From Ruminiclostridium sufflavum DSM 19573 (GTDB lineage: Bacteria; Bacillota; Clostridia; Acetivibrionales; DSM-1351), in assembly GCF_003208175.1 (NCBI RefSeq), contig NZ_QKMR01000013.1, positions 62,001 to 126,000 of the forward strand: a stretch of DNA of 64,000 bases. The letters run 5' to 3'. The notes beneath the pieces were generated by a model. That model was not told the DNA's origin, did not search any database, and worked only from the letters and a program-made list of their open reading frames with translations. Both the position numbers and the translations under genes were made by a program. Position 1 is the stretch's first letter. Every line of letters begins with the position of its first letter. This document shows, in pieces, positions 36,623-45,564 of the stretch.

Positions 36623-37400
36623 CGGCTATTGTGTATTCCCATTGGGCAGACAGAGAACCGTCTCTTGTAGTTACAGTCCAATTGTCTTTTGCTACTTTTA
36701 CAGAGTACCCTCCTTCATTAATCATGGGCTCAATAGTAAATACCATACCGGGAAGCATAAGGACCCCCTTATTACGTTTGGCAAAGTGGTCTATATGGGG
36801 GTCTTCATGGAATTTGAGCCCAACTCCGTGCCCTCCCAAATCCCTTACTACCGTATAGCCTCTCTGGTTTGCAAACGGTTCAATTGCACGCCCGATTTCG
36901 TTTATGGATTTAAAGGGCTTCACTTGCTTAGTTCCGATATCAAGACATTCCTTTGTTGTTTCAACTAAAGCTTTCGCGGCTGGTGTAACATCGCCTATCA
37001 TGCACATTCTGCTGGCATCGGAAAAGTATCCGTTAAGTATGGTGGAAACATCAACATTGACAATGTCTCCGGACTTTAATACTGTTTTGTTATCAGGTAT
37101 GCCGTGGCACACTACCTCGTTTATCGAGAGGCATACACTTTTTGGGAAGCCCATGTAATTAAGCGGAGCAGGAATAGCATTGCGGGAAATCGTATAATCA
37201 TATACAATTTTATCAACCTCTGCCGTTGTCATACCTTCTTTTATTTCCTTTTCAACTAAATCCAATATTTGAGTGGTTATTTTTGCGCTCTCACGTATTC
37301 CTTCAATTTGTTCGGGAGTCTTAAGCAAGGATGGATGCGGAATGATATATCCATTGGATTTAAATTCTTGTAACATTTGTTCCGTTTCATTTTGTGACAC
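36588..37400 (-). CDS. map: Methionine aminopeptidase
   Basis: The 270-aa type I enzyme removes initiator methionine. The five metal ligands are visible in NVDVS, YFSDASR, GGHGVG, TIEPMI and QWEYTI. GTG 37400 (MSQNETEQ) is chosen with AAGGAAG upstream. The longer frame to 37502 runs through a family A repeat at 37431-37481 and has an odd sequence. A short extension before the catalytic domain (NGYIIPHPSLLKTPEQI) is slightly longer than in minimal MetAPs. Confidence 0.9.
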   Translation of the reverse strand: MSQNETEQMLQEFKSNGYIIPHPSLLKTPEQIEGIRESAKITTQILDLVEKEIKEGMTTAEVDKIVYDYTISRNAIPAPLNYMGFPKSVCLSINEVVCHGIPDNKTVLKSGDIVNVDVSTILNGYFSDASRMCMIGDVTPAAKALVETTKECLDIGTKQVKPFKSINEIGRAIEPFANQRGYTVVRDLGGHGVGLKFHEDPHIDHFAKRNKGVLMLPGMVFTIEPMINEGGYSVKVAKDNWTVTTRDGSLSAQWEYTIAVTKSGYEILAW

Positions 37401-37430
37401 AATAAACACTTCCTTGTTAAAATTTTTACT

Positions 37431-37481
37431 AAAGTCAATATGGTTCAAGCCTTCTCTGTCCAGTTGATAGCAATTGACTTT
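37431..37481. repeat. Family A dispersed element (short copy A6)
   Basis: AAAGTCAATA and its inverted partner CAATTGACTTTT bound a 51-bp unit with the left-arm text GGTTCAAGCCTTC shared by several other copies. It sits about 30 bp upstream of the map start. Confidence 0.55.
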
Positions 37482-37579
37482 TCCCAGGCTTAGTAATTGC
37501 AATATCAGCTATAGCTGATATATGTATATGCAGTACCGGCTTGCCAACATGCGCTGCATATCTCCGGTAATATGTATAA

Positions 37580-38713
37580 TTAATTTATTTCTACAAGAGC
37601 AACTGTTATATCATCCTTGATATCATTAGGATTACTGCTGTTTGAAAAAGAAACTGCGCTGTCGATTAATTTTGCAAGTTTCTGTGCCGGAGGAAGCTCT
37701 GAGTCCATAATATGATTAACTAATCGCTCTTCACCAAATTGGTGATTATAGGCATCTCTGATTTCTATTATACCGTCAGTATAAAGGAATATACTGTCAT
37801 TAGGCTCAAGCTTGACAGTATGCTCGCAATAATCCGGATTCTCCACCCAATTACTGATTGGAATACCGGAGGCTCTGAGTATCTGGAAGTCAGATTTTCT
37901 AAAGATTACAGGACATACATTCAATCCGGCATTAGAGTAAGTAATGGTATTCTTTTCCGTATTTATAACTATATAAAAAATTGCTATGTATAGCTCACTA
38001 AAAAATTTGTTGCTGTTATAGCTGGCATACAGCCGCTCTAAAGCTTTAGAAGGTGATAATTGTGACCTGTCAAGAGCAGTGTTTAAAAACATAGTTAACA
38101 TAGATGCAGCCACGCCATGTCCGGAAACATCAGCTATGTACAGCCCAAGGTGCTTGTCATCTATTCTGAAGATATCCAAAAAGTCTCCTCCCAGTGTTTC
38201 ACAGGGCCTGTAAATGTAATTAAAGTGAACATTATCAAAATCAATCGTATTTTGTGGAAGAAGGCTGAGCTGCAATCTCTTTGCCATTGATAAATCTTCT
38301 TTTAATTTTTCATTTTGACTTTTTATCTTTTGGCTCATTTTTTTTAGTTCGGTTATATCATGCAGAACTTCTATAACAGCATCTTCTGATATACTATCAA
38401 CGCCCTTAAAGGGTGAGCTGGTCACAGAAAAGGTATGTCCGTTTATCACTTCCTCTTTGCGTCTGGACCGATTCGGAAGATTACTCCTGGAAATACAATT
38501 GTAGCAAGGAGCTGTTCTGCCTAAAACCTCATAACATTTTTGACCGACAATATCCATGCCAATCGAATCACGCATTGACTTGTTTACGAAAATTATATTA
38601 TCATGCTTGTCTATCACACGAACCCAATCAGGCATTCCGTCAATCACTTCTTCTATAAAGGTACAAGCAGACGGACCAATCTTTTTTCTAAGCTTGTATG
38701 GCAAAATTATCAA
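37580..38713 (-). CDS. PAS-domain PP2C/SpoIIE-type serine phosphatase
   Basis: The 377-aa protein has a PAS domain (about residues 20-125) with cysteines in a KCYEVL...PCYNC pattern, a coiled linker (KKMSQKIKSQNEKLKEDLSMAKRLQ) and a C-terminal PP2C domain of the SpoIIE/RsbU type. Metal aspartates lie in GGDFLDIF, YIADVSGHGV and DDITVALVEI. It probably dephosphorylates an anti-sigma antagonist or similar partner in response to a PAS-sensed signal. No partner gene is adjacent. The start is TTG 38713 after GGAAGGG. Confidence 0.88.
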   Translation of the reverse strand: MIILPYKLRKKIGPSACTFIEEVIDGMPDWVRVIDKHDNIIFVNKSMRDSIGMDIVGQKCYEVLGRTAPCYNCISRSNLPNRSRRKEEVINGHTFSVTSSPFKGVDSISEDAVIEVLHDITELKKMSQKIKSQNEKLKEDLSMAKRLQLSLLPQNTIDFDNVHFNYIYRPCETLGGDFLDIFRIDDKHLGLYIADVSGHGVAASMLTMFLNTALDRSQLSPSKALERLYASYNSNKFFSELYIAIFYIVINTEKNTITYSNAGLNVCPVIFRKSDFQILRASGIPISNWVENPDYCEHTVKLEPNDSIFLYTDGIIEIRDAYNHQFGEERLVNHIMDSELPPAQKLAKLIDSAVSFSNSSNPNDIKDDITVALVEIN

Positions 38714-38914
38714 CCCTTCCAGTATGAATATATTTTAAATTGCAACATACATAATAATGAGAACTAAAATAACTGGACTAACTATATTGTAACATAGTTA
38801 TTTTTATTTAAAAGTGACTTGCAATGAAAATTATAATATATACAAAAATTGTAAATACTATAAAAGTGAAACTTAAGCAATATAGCAAAAATAAAGTATT
38901 GGCGGTGAAATGGA

Positions 38915-39523
38915 ATGAGTTTTGAAGAAAAGGCTTCTAACTTAACGTATATTGATGCAATGAGCGTAAATGCCTTTGCATTGTTCTCTGAAGCTCTGTA
39001 TAAGACTATTACTTTCTGCAGAACAGAAAAATACAGTGACATAGTTTTTGTGTGCATAGGCTCAGACCGCTCAACAGGTGACAGTCTGGGACCTATTATA
39101 GGACATAAGCTTAGAGAAATGAAATATTGCAATGTACATGTATTTGGGAATTTGGAAAATCCGGTTCATGCAAAAAATTTGTGCGAAACGACAAATTATA
39201 TTCTGGAAAGGTTTGAAATGCCATTTATTATTGCAATAGATGCATCCTTGGGGAAAATGGAGCATGTAGGTCATATTACAGTTGGTAAAGGTGCTCTGAA
39301 GCCCGGTTCGGCAGTTAATAAAGACTTACAGCCAATAGGCAATATGCATATAACGGGAATAGTTAATTTTAGCGGGTTTATGGACTTTTTAACTCTCCAG
39401 AATACGAGATTGGGCACTGTTATGAAAATAGCGGATATCATTTCTAGCGGTATAAGATATACCATCTGGAGAATACAGCGAGATGATATTAAAAGAAGTA
39501 TTTCTTCGGTAGAATCAATTTAG
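38915..39523 (+). CDS. yyaC: YyaC-type sporulation protease-fold protein
   Basis: The 202-aa protein matches the YyaC family (DUF1256), related to the germination protease fold. Marks are VFVCIGSDRSTGDSLGPIIGHKL, GNLENPVHAKNL, AIDASLGK and GALKPGSAVNKDL. It occurs in spore formers, supporting that the host sporulates. GGCGGTGAAATGGA precedes the ATG. No clear sporulation-sigma promoter is evident in the 200-bp gap upstream. Confidence 0.9.
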   Translation: MSFEEKASNLTYIDAMSVNAFALFSEALYKTITFCRTEKYSDIVFVCIGSDRSTGDSLGPIIGHKLREMKYCNVHVFGNLENPVHAKNLCETTNYILERFEMPFIIAIDASLGKMEHVGHITVGKGALKPGSAVNKDLQPIGNMHITGIVNFSGFMDFLTLQNTRLGTVMKIADIISSGIRYTIWRIQRDDIKRSISSVESI

Positions 39524-39676
39524 TTTCAAACTTTAATTTTAAATTCAGACTTTTTAAAATATCAGCCTTATAATATAGTATAATACTAATTGTTCTGAAG
39601 CATTATACAAGCTCTCGGAAAGCAGCTGCATTAAGTGCTGGGATATTTGCAATGTTAATTAATTTTGCCTGAGATT

Positions 39677-39784
39677 TGGCGTGGAGGTTAGCTGTAAAAA
39701 GTGTGGAGGGTGTGAGAGAAGAATTGCGTACCTCCACGGATGCTTTTAATATTAATTTGCCAAAAATTTGGCGTGGAGGTTATT
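39677..39784 (+). promoter_or_regulatory. Family B leader (copy B4) with internal anti-ribosome-site sequence
   Basis: GGCGTGGAGGTTAG occurs at 39677-39690, and GCCAAA-AA-TTTGGC (39759-39772) plus GTGGAGGTTA sits directly before ATG 39785. Between them ACCTCCACG at 39730-39738 is perfectly complementary to CGTGGAGGT in either copy. That allows the ribosome site to be open or masked. Confidence 0.6.
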
Positions 39785-40300
39785 ATGTATACTAAACGTA
39801 AAGGAACTATGATTGTAGGTTTAGTGCTTATTTTATTGGGCATTCTTTATTTCCTGGACAGTACAGGTATTTTTGAAATTTATTTTGATATCTTTGATAT
39901 TGGATTCATTTTTTCTCATTTTTGGCCTATGATTCTTATTATTATGGGATTGACCTTTCAGTATTCATATTTTTCGGCTAAAACCAATGATGCCGGAGTA
40001 CTTGTTCCGGGAGGAATACTTTTGGTTAGTGGTCTTACCTGTCAGCTTTCATCCTTATTCGGTTTGTGGGGATATTTATGGCCCGGGTTTATTTTTGCGG
40101 TGGCTGTAGGATTGTTTGAGCTGTACATTTTTGGGGCGAGGGAGAAGGGTCTGTTAATACCTGTTTTTATTTTGAGCGGGTTATCTCTGATATTCTTTTT
40201 TATGCAGTTAGGCAGGGCATCATTTTTACAAACATATTTTATTCCGTTAATATTGATATTAGGAGGCCTGCTTATAGTTGTCAGGAACCGGAGGATTTAG
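39785..40300 (+). CDS. LiaI/LiaF-type transmembrane-domain protein (DUF5668-like)
   Basis: The 171-aa protein begins MYTKRKGTMIVGLVLILLGILYFLDSTG and alternates hydrophobic helices (about six) with short polar turns, such as HFWPMILIIMGL and LWGYLWPGFIFA. This repeating pattern is typical of LiaF-TM/DUF5668 proteins of envelope-stress systems. The start at ATG 39785 is set by a family B leader; an upstream in-frame ATG at 39740 is inside the leader. Function is not known; a membrane sensor role is an inference. Confidence 0.75.
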   Translation: MYTKRKGTMIVGLVLILLGILYFLDSTGIFEIYFDIFDIGFIFSHFWPMILIIMGLTFQYSYFSAKTNDAGVLVPGGILLVSGLTCQLSSLFGLWGYLWPGFIFAVAVGLFELYIFGAREKGLLIPVFILSGLSLIFFFMQLGRASFLQTYFIPLILILGGLLIVVRNRRI

Positions 40301-40362
40301 CCTGAAAAAAATAATACCTTTTTGCGCCTCTGATGCATAGAATATATTATTATAGTATTCAT

Positions 40363-40466
40363 AAATCAATTGCGGTTGATGCCTTCCGTATTATTCATAA
40401 AATGCTTCAGCAACAGGCTATTGCCTTAACCGGATTATAATGGTATTCATCGCCAGTAATTGACTT
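40363..40466. repeat. Family A dispersed element (copy A5)
   Basis: AAATCAATTGC at the left and GTAATTGACTT at the right bound 104 bp. The left arm (GGTTGATGCCTTC) aligns with copies at 37431 and 47112. It ends about 18 bp before the start of the 71-aa ORF at 40484. Confidence 0.55.
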
Positions 40467-40483
40467 GGCAGAGGTGTATGTAT

Positions 40484-40699
40484 ATGAATAAAAGTGAGGA
40501 TATAAAAACAAGGCTGGAAGATATTAAAAGCTATATGTATGACGAAATTCACCGGTTGATGCAGGATAATCAGGAACTTAACGCCACAATAAGAAAAACG
40601 GAATTAGATGACAGACTTCAGAAATTTAAGCCATCAAAACATAAAGCGGCATATAAAAAAAATGATAAGAATTTGAGAAGAAGATGTTATCTGAGATAA
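40484..40699 (+). CDS. Small charged protein of unknown function
   Basis: The 71-aa product (MNKSEDIKTRLEDIKSYM...) is highly charged. A helical N-terminal half could form a short coiled coil, and the C-terminus is basic (KHKAAYKKNDKNLRRR). ATG 40484 has AGAGGTG 7 nt upstream; ATG 40478 is too close to that site. It precedes rubredoxin by 80 nt with a -10-like TATAAT between. No family is recognised. Confidence 0.5.
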   Translation: MNKSEDIKTRLEDIKSYMYDEIHRLMQDNQELNATIRKTELDDRLQKFKPSKHKAAYKKNDKNLRRRCYLR

Positions 40700-40779
40700 A
40701 AAGTGGGAATATATATATTAAATAAGTGTCGATAGTATTTCGGCACTATAATAAACTAACTTACAAGGAGAAAATAAAA

Positions 40780-40938
40780 ATGGATAAATACGTTTGCACT
40801 GTTTGCGGTTATATTTATGATCCTGCAGAGGGAGATCCTGATAGTGGAATAGCGCCGGGTACTGCATTCGAGGATATTCCTGATAATTGGGTATGTCCGG
40901 TATGCGGAGTTGACAAATCTTCATTTGAAAAAGAATAG
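40780..40938 (+). CDS. Rubredoxin
   Basis: The 52-aa electron carrier has the two iron-ligand pairs CTVCGY and CPVCGV and the conserved [16 protein letters not shown] stretch. It transfers electrons in the cytosol of anaerobes, often to oxygen- or peroxide-reducing proteins. ATG 40780 follows AAGGAGAAAATAAAA. It is monocistronic, with a terminator 16 nt downstream. Confidence 0.97.
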   Translation: MDKYVCTVCGYIYDPAEGDPDSGIAPGTAFEDIPDNWVCPVCGVDKSSFEKE

Positions 40939-40954
40939 TTTTGATACACGACTG

Positions 40955-40990
40955 AAAACGGTTTTTCTGATTATAGGAAAGCCGTTTTTT
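40955..40990 (+). terminator. Rubredoxin terminator
   Basis: AAAACGG/CCGTTTT with an inner TTTTC/GGAAA pairing across one mismatch, followed by T-rich sequence. Confidence 0.8.
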
Positions 40991-41076
40991 GTGGTACTGG
41001 AGGGAAATTTTTATTGCTTATATCACTGGAAATTATATTATTTGCTGGTTCAGCAAGCTGAAGGGGTGAAATTTTG

Positions 41077-41793
41077 ATGATTAAAAAAAAGCCTGTTATT
41101 GGAATTACAGCAGCCCATGATTTTGAAAAGGATACCAGCTCGTTAAAGGGTGATTATTATGAGGCCATAACACAATGCGGCGCAGTGCCGGTACTGATTC
41201 CTGCTACGGAAGAGAAAGCCGTGTGGGCTGAATATTTACACATAAGCGATGGAATTATATTTTCGGGAGGCCCGGATGTTGATGCTGTTTATTTCGGTAA
41301 AGGCAACATGCCATATGCAAATGAAATATCTCCGGTTCGTGACAGTATGGAAATTTTTATTGCTAAGCAGGCTTTAGCAGCAGATAAGCCGGTTCTAGGC
41401 ATTTGCAGGGGAATACAGATAATAAATATTGCAGCAGGCGGCAGAATTTTTCAGGATATCTACGCAGAAAATGCAGCTGATAAGCAGCTTTTGAAGCACA
41501 GTCAACAGGCGCCGAGATGGTTCCAAATACATAATATTAATATTTTAGGAGGGACTATCCTGCACAATGTATTTGGAGAAGATGCCTTGAGAGTTAATTC
41601 CTTTCATCATCAGGCTGTCAGCAAAATAGCACCCGGATTCACTATTAATGCATATGCAGATGATGGGATTATTGAAGCGATAAGCCATGAAGGTAAAAAG
41701 TTCGCTTTAGGAGTTCAGTGGCATCCGGAAAATTTGTGGAGAAAAGATTGCATACATTTAAAGTTATTTGAAAGGCTCGTTTCTGTGTGCTAA
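41077..41793 (+). CDS. Class I glutamine amidotransferase-like hydrolase (PuuD/peptidase C26 family)
   Basis: The 238-aa enzyme has the nucleophile elbow LGICRGIQIIN and the catalytic His/Glu pair in GVQWHPEN, with FSGGPDVDAVYFG upstream. This is the gamma-glutamyl-gamma-aminobutyrate hydrolase family, which cleaves gamma-glutamyl amide bonds. ATG 41077 has GAAGGGGTGA about 8 nt upstream; TTG 41074 is adjacent. No polyamine genes are nearby, so the natural substrate is uncertain. Confidence 0.87.
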   Translation: MIKKKPVIGITAAHDFEKDTSSLKGDYYEAITQCGAVPVLIPATEEKAVWAEYLHISDGIIFSGGPDVDAVYFGKGNMPYANEISPVRDSMEIFIAKQALAADKPVLGICRGIQIINIAAGGRIFQDIYAENAADKQLLKHSQQAPRWFQIHNINILGGTILHNVFGEDALRVNSFHHQAVSKIAPGFTINAYADDGIIEAISHEGKKFALGVQWHPENLWRKDCIHLKLFERLVSVC

Positions 41794-41894
41794 AATACAT
41801 TTAAATACATGCTTAAAATAAAATTAAATTTATATAATTTTTTAATGTTTTATGCAGCTTAAAAATGTAACAGTCGAAAACAGGAGGTATAACA

Positions 41895-42731
41895 ATGCTT
41901 AATAAGCTTGAAAATGTATTGAGTGATTCGCTTGGTGCTTTCTCCGGCCCGGTAATGAGAATTTTTGAAATCTTGTTAACATTTATTATCGCCGGAATTA
42001 TTATTAAAGTCGGTAAATTTCTAATTAAAAAGTTCTTTGATAAACAGAAGGAGTTTAAATTCAAGCTGGATGAAAAGAGGCTTGACACCATGTGCACCTT
42101 GTTAATTAGCGTATTTAAATATGCTGTATATATATGTGCAGTTATCGTAAGCTTATCTGATATTCTGGACTTAAAGGCAGTTCTTGCAGCGGCAGGGGTG
42201 GGAGGTGTTGCAATAGGCTTAGGGGCTCAAAGCCTTATAAAGGATACCATATCCGGTTTTTTTATACTTCTTGAGGATCAATTTGCTGTAGGTGACTTGA
42301 TTACTATTGACGATATGACAGGAACAGTTGAACGTATGGAGCTCAGAGTCACCAGACTGAAAAACTATACAGGGGATTTATATATTATTCCTAATGGTGA
42401 GATAAAAAAAGTAACAAACCATACAAGAGATAACAAAATGGTTATTGTTGATATTCCGGTGGCTTATTCAAGTAATATTGCCAAGGTAAGTGAAATAGCA
42501 CAAGGAGTATGTGAGGAGATAAAAGGCGAATTCTCGGTATTTACTGAGGAGCCTGCAGTTTTAGGTATTACGGATTTAGGCAATAATAATTTTAATTTGA
42601 GAATAACAGCAAAAACTCTTCCAAACGAACAATGGGCAGTAGAACGACGTATTAGAATTAAGATAAAAGAGGAGTTTGAGACAAACAGATTGGAGTTTTA
42701 TGATAAAGCAGCTGTATTAAAGCAGCAATGA
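41895..42731 (+). CDS. Small-conductance mechanosensitive channel (MscS family)
   Basis: The 278-aa channel has three N-terminal helices. The pore-lining helix is followed by the MscS signature VGGVAIGLGAQSLIKDTISGFFILLEDQFAVGD, and then a cytosolic beta/alpha vestibule (IIPNGEIKKVTNHTRD). It opens on membrane tension to release solutes during hypo-osmotic shock. AGGAGGTATAACA precedes the ATG. The DUF951 gene follows 54 nt after the stop, a pairing common in Firmicutes. Confidence 0.94.
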   Translation: MLNKLENVLSDSLGAFSGPVMRIFEILLTFIIAGIIIKVGKFLIKKFFDKQKEFKFKLDEKRLDTMCTLLISVFKYAVYICAVIVSLSDILDLKAVLAAAGVGGVAIGLGAQSLIKDTISGFFILLEDQFAVGDLITIDDMTGTVERMELRVTRLKNYTGDLYIIPNGEIKKVTNHTRDNKMVIVDIPVAYSSNIAKVSEIAQGVCEEIKGEFSVFTEEPAVLGITDLGNNNFNLRITAKTLPNEQWAVERRIRIKIKEEFETNRLEFYDKAAVLKQQ

Positions 42732-42784
42732 GTATTATAAATTACTAATAATAATTGCCGTCATCAGATGGTGAGGAGGGAAAA

Positions 42785-42988
42785 ATGCCTGATAGATATG
42801 CTTTGGGAGATATAGTAGAGATGAAAAAGCAGCATCCTTGCGGCAGCAGGCAATGGGAAGTAATTCGCACAGGGGCTGATTTCAGAATAAAATGCGTTGG
42901 CTGCGGGCATCAGGTGATGCTTGCCAGAACTAAATTTGAAAAGAGTGTTAAAAAAATTATTAAGTCCAATTTGATAGACGAAAAATGA
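42785..42988 (+). CDS. DUF951 small zinc-ribbon-like protein
   Basis: The 67-aa protein reads MPDRYALGDIVEMKKQHPCG, then GADFRIKCVGCGHQVMLAR: the DUF951 signature with one cysteine early and a CVGC pair. The family is small, cytosolic and of unknown function; it often lies beside mscS, as here. ATG 42785 follows GAGGAGGGAAAA; the upstream in-frame start at 42755 is rejected. Confidence 0.88.
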   Translation: MPDRYALGDIVEMKKQHPCGSRQWEVIRTGADFRIKCVGCGHQVMLARTKFEKSVKKIIKSNLIDEK

Positions 42989-43073
42989 AATTTTAAGATG
43001 ACTTTCATTATAGTATAATTTTACAGTTAAGTGTATAATAGATACTATTTTGGGAACACTTAGTAATATAACT

Positions 43074-43230
43074 AAAGCCAGTTACGCTTCAAGCTTTCAT
43101 ATGATAAATATCGGGAAGGTGAGATACAGCTGAAAAAATATGTTACCTCCGCAAGAATAATTCTATTATGCTAAGCCGGATGCGGAGGTTAGCCTCAAAA
43201 CCCAGACTATCAGCTGATAGTAATTGATTT
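43074..43230. repeat. Family A dispersed element (copy A2) with nested hairpin
   Basis: AAAGCCAGTTAC at the left is inverted at the right as GTAATTGATTT. The right arm holds a perfect 16-bp palindrome ACTATCAGCTGATAGT (43206-43221). Inside, ACCTCCGC and GCGGAGGT form an 8-bp stem about 30 nt apart, followed by TAGC, recalling the family B ribosome-site module. The element ends 23 bp before the next gene. Confidence 0.65.
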
Positions 43231-43253
43231 TCGATTATTACTAGGAGGATTAA

Positions 43254-43547
43254 ATGGAAGAGCTTAAAAAGACATCACCATCACAAAAGTTTGAAAATCT
43301 TATTAAGAATTATCTTCATCAGGGAAAAGAAAAACTGGAAAATGATTTGGTGGGAACAAGAGAAGCAATCAAACTTATTGCAAAGGACAAAACCAAGAAT
43401 TTTATGCGTACCATGGACTTTGGATTGAGTGAAGAGGAGAGAAATTGTTTGCATCAATTGATTATAACAAGTATGTATCAATCCTTTTGCTATGGCTACG
43501 GCATAGGGAAAATAGAAGGCGAAACTAAGCAAAAAGTCCGTTTGTAG
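43254..43547 (+). CDS. Small cytosolic protein of unknown function
   Basis: The 97-aa protein is mostly helical and polar (SQKFENLIKNYLHQGKEKLEND, GLSEEERNCLHQLIITSMYQSFCYGYGIGKIEGE). It has no signal peptide and no recognised domain. An excellent ribosome site (CTAGGAGGATTAA) precedes the ATG, and a strong terminator follows, so it looks like a real monocistronic gene. A repeat element forms its immediate upstream region. Confidence 0.7.
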   Translation: MEELKKTSPSQKFENLIKNYLHQGKEKLENDLVGTREAIKLIAKDKTKNFMRTMDFGLSEEERNCLHQLIITSMYQSFCYGYGIGKIEGETKQKVRL

Positions 43548-43616
43548 GCAAGCATGTATAATGCACGTCTACATCTGTTATAAAAGACTTGAATACAAAA
43601 GGTTTTATACGGGACG

Positions 43617-43669
43617 CCACTAATACTCCTGCATATATAAGCAGGAGATAGTGGTGATTTATTTTTTTA
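43617..43669 (+). terminator. Strong terminator between convergent genes
   Basis: CCACT...ACTCCTGC pairs with GCAGGAG...AGTGG across an 8-nt loop and is followed by TTTATTTTTTT. It serves the 97-aa gene and may also act for the ABC transporter gene on the other strand. Confidence 0.8.
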
Positions 43670-43675
43670 TAACCT

Positions 43676-45412
43676 TTAATCCAGCCCTTCAAACTGCATA
43701 TTATAATATTTAGCATACAGGCCGTTTTTAGTCAGAAGTGTCTTGTGCGTTCCGCGCTCCTGAATACCATTTTCACTTATAACGATTATTTCATCGGCAT
43801 TGCGTATGGTACTTAGCCTGTGGGCAATGACTATAGTGGTACGGTTCTTTGAAAGGCGTTCCAGAGATTCTTGAATATGGCGCTCACTTTCATTGTCCAA
43901 TGCGGAGGTGGCTTCATCAAGAATTAAAATAGGAGGATTCTTGAGAAATACACGGGCAATGGCTATCCGCTGCTTCTGGCCTCCTGACAGGCGTGTGCCT
44001 CGTTCACCAACATAGGTATCATATCCATTGTCCAGACTCATTATAAAGTCATGGATATTAGCATTTTTGGCGGCTTCTATGATTTCATCCTTGCCGGCAT
44101 CAGGGTTTCCGTAAGCGATATTTTCACGAATGCTGCCGGAAAACATATAAACATCCTGCTGAACGATACCTATGGATTTTCTCAAGGATTTCAGGGTTAT
44201 ATCCCGTATGTCAATACCATCAATCGTAATTTCTCCGTCGGTTACTTCATAGAAGCGGGGAAGAAGCGAGCAAAGGGTTGTTTTTCCTCCTCCTGACGGA
44301 CCTACAAAAGCTACGGTTTTTCCTGCATCAATTGTAATACTGACATTGTCAAGTACCTCAGAAGTATCATCATAATGGAAGGAAACATTGTTATAGCTTA
44401 TTTTACCGCAAGGGTTTATTAGCTGTTTTCCATTCTCTCTGTCTGTAATTTCCGGTTCTGTCTCAATAATCTCTAAAAATCGCTTAAATCCCGACATTCC
44501 CTTTTGAAAAGCTTCCGTAAAGTTAATGAGCACTTCTATCGGGTTAAGAAAAATTCCTATATAAAGTGCGTAAATTGCCAAATCGGTGGGCTTCAAGCTG
44601 CCTTTTGCTATAAAGTAGCCTCCGCTTATTAATACTGCGGCATAAAGCAATCCTTGGAATATGCTGGTTCCTGCATGGAAACTTCCCATAATCAGATAAC
44701 TGCTGTTTTTTGAAGCTAAAAATTTTAAATTGCAAAGCTTAAATTTATTATGTTCAATTTCTTCATTTGCAAAGGATTTAACTACCCGTATACCGGAAAG
44801 AGTGTCCTGCACACTTGAATTAACAAGTGCAATTTTTTTGCGGTTGTCCATAAAAACTGATTTCATTTTTATATTTTTTCTCAGGCAAAAAATAAACATA
44901 GCAACGGTTACTGCAAGAAGAATTAAGGTCATTTGAGAGTTAATCATTGTTAACAATATAAAGGAACCTATAATTTTTATTGATGATATAAATATATTTT
45001 CCGGACCGTGATGTGCCAGCTCAGATATATCAAATAAATCGGAAATGAGCTTTGACATCATCTCTCCGGTGTTATTCCTGTCATAGTAAGAAAAGTCAAG
45101 TGTCTGATAATGATCAAATAAATCCTGACGCATGTCACTTTCCATACGAGAGCCCATTATATGCCCCCAGGAGGTAATGAAGTATTGCCCTGCATATCTC
45201 AGCAGGTACATCACAAGGAGTCCCGCACCAACTATCCAGAGAGACTTCATTATTTCAGATGAACTGCCTGTAAAAACACCCTTTGTCAAAAAATTCAGAA
45301 TTTGAGGAAAGGCAAGATCAATGGCAGAAACAATAAGAGCACAAAACATATCAATAAAAAATAAATTTTTATATGGCTTATAGTATTTAATAAATTTTTT
45401 TAAAGTAGACAT
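43676..45412 (-). CDS. ABC exporter, fused membrane and ATPase domains
   Basis: The 578-aa half-transporter has six membrane helices (about residues 15-305) and a nucleotide-binding domain. The latter shows Walker A GPSGGGKTTLC, Q-loop VQQDVYMFSGSIRENI, signature LSGGQKQRIAIARV, Walker B ILILDEATSALD and the H-loop AHRLST. It works as a dimer, exporting lipids, drugs or peptides; no peptidase domain is present. ATG 45412 is chosen because the longer frame to 45439 translates a family B hairpin. Substrate unknown. Confidence 0.92.
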   Translation of the reverse strand: MSTLKKFIKYYKPYKNLFFIDMFCALIVSAIDLAFPQILNFLTKGVFTGSSSEIMKSLWIVGAGLLVMYLLRYAGQYFITSWGHIMGSRMESDMRQDLFDHYQTLDFSYYDRNNTGEMMSKLISDLFDISELAHHGPENIFISSIKIIGSFILLTMINSQMTLILLAVTVAMFIFCLRKNIKMKSVFMDNRKKIALVNSSVQDTLSGIRVVKSFANEEIEHNKFKLCNLKFLASKNSSYLIMGSFHAGTSIFQGLLYAAVLISGGYFIAKGSLKPTDLAIYALYIGIFLNPIEVLINFTEAFQKGMSGFKRFLEIIETEPEITDRENGKQLINPCGKISYNNVSFHYDDTSEVLDNVSITIDAGKTVAFVGPSGGGKTTLCSLLPRFYEVTDGEITIDGIDIRDITLKSLRKSIGIVQQDVYMFSGSIRENIAYGNPDAGKDEIIEAAKNANIHDFIMSLDNGYDTYVGERGTRLSGGQKQRIAIARVFLKNPPILILDEATSALDNESERHIQESLERLSKNRTTIVIAHRLSTIRNADEIIVISENGIQERGTHKTLLTKNGLYAKYYNMQFEGLD

Positions 45413-45545
45413 ATTACCCCCCACGCCAAGTTTTGGCACGAAATATTATGAAAGCAACTGTGGCAAACCTCTGCTTCTCAGCGGTACGCTATTTACTTTT
45501 CGACCGTATTTTGTTTCTTTCAAGCTAACCTTCACATTGAGTCTC
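45413..45545 (-). promoter_or_regulatory. Family B structured leader (copy B2)
   Basis: Read on the minus strand, the block from GAAGGTTAGCTTGAAAG through CGGTCG...GCGTACCGCTG, AGAAGCAGAGGT and GCCACAGTTGCTTT is nearly collinear with copy B1. It ends in the hairpin GCCAA-AAC-TTGGC, then GTGGGGGGTAAT and the ABC-transporter ATG. The SD here is a G-run variant. Confidence 0.7.
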
Positions 45546-45564
45546 CGGCAAAAGCTGATTTGGT

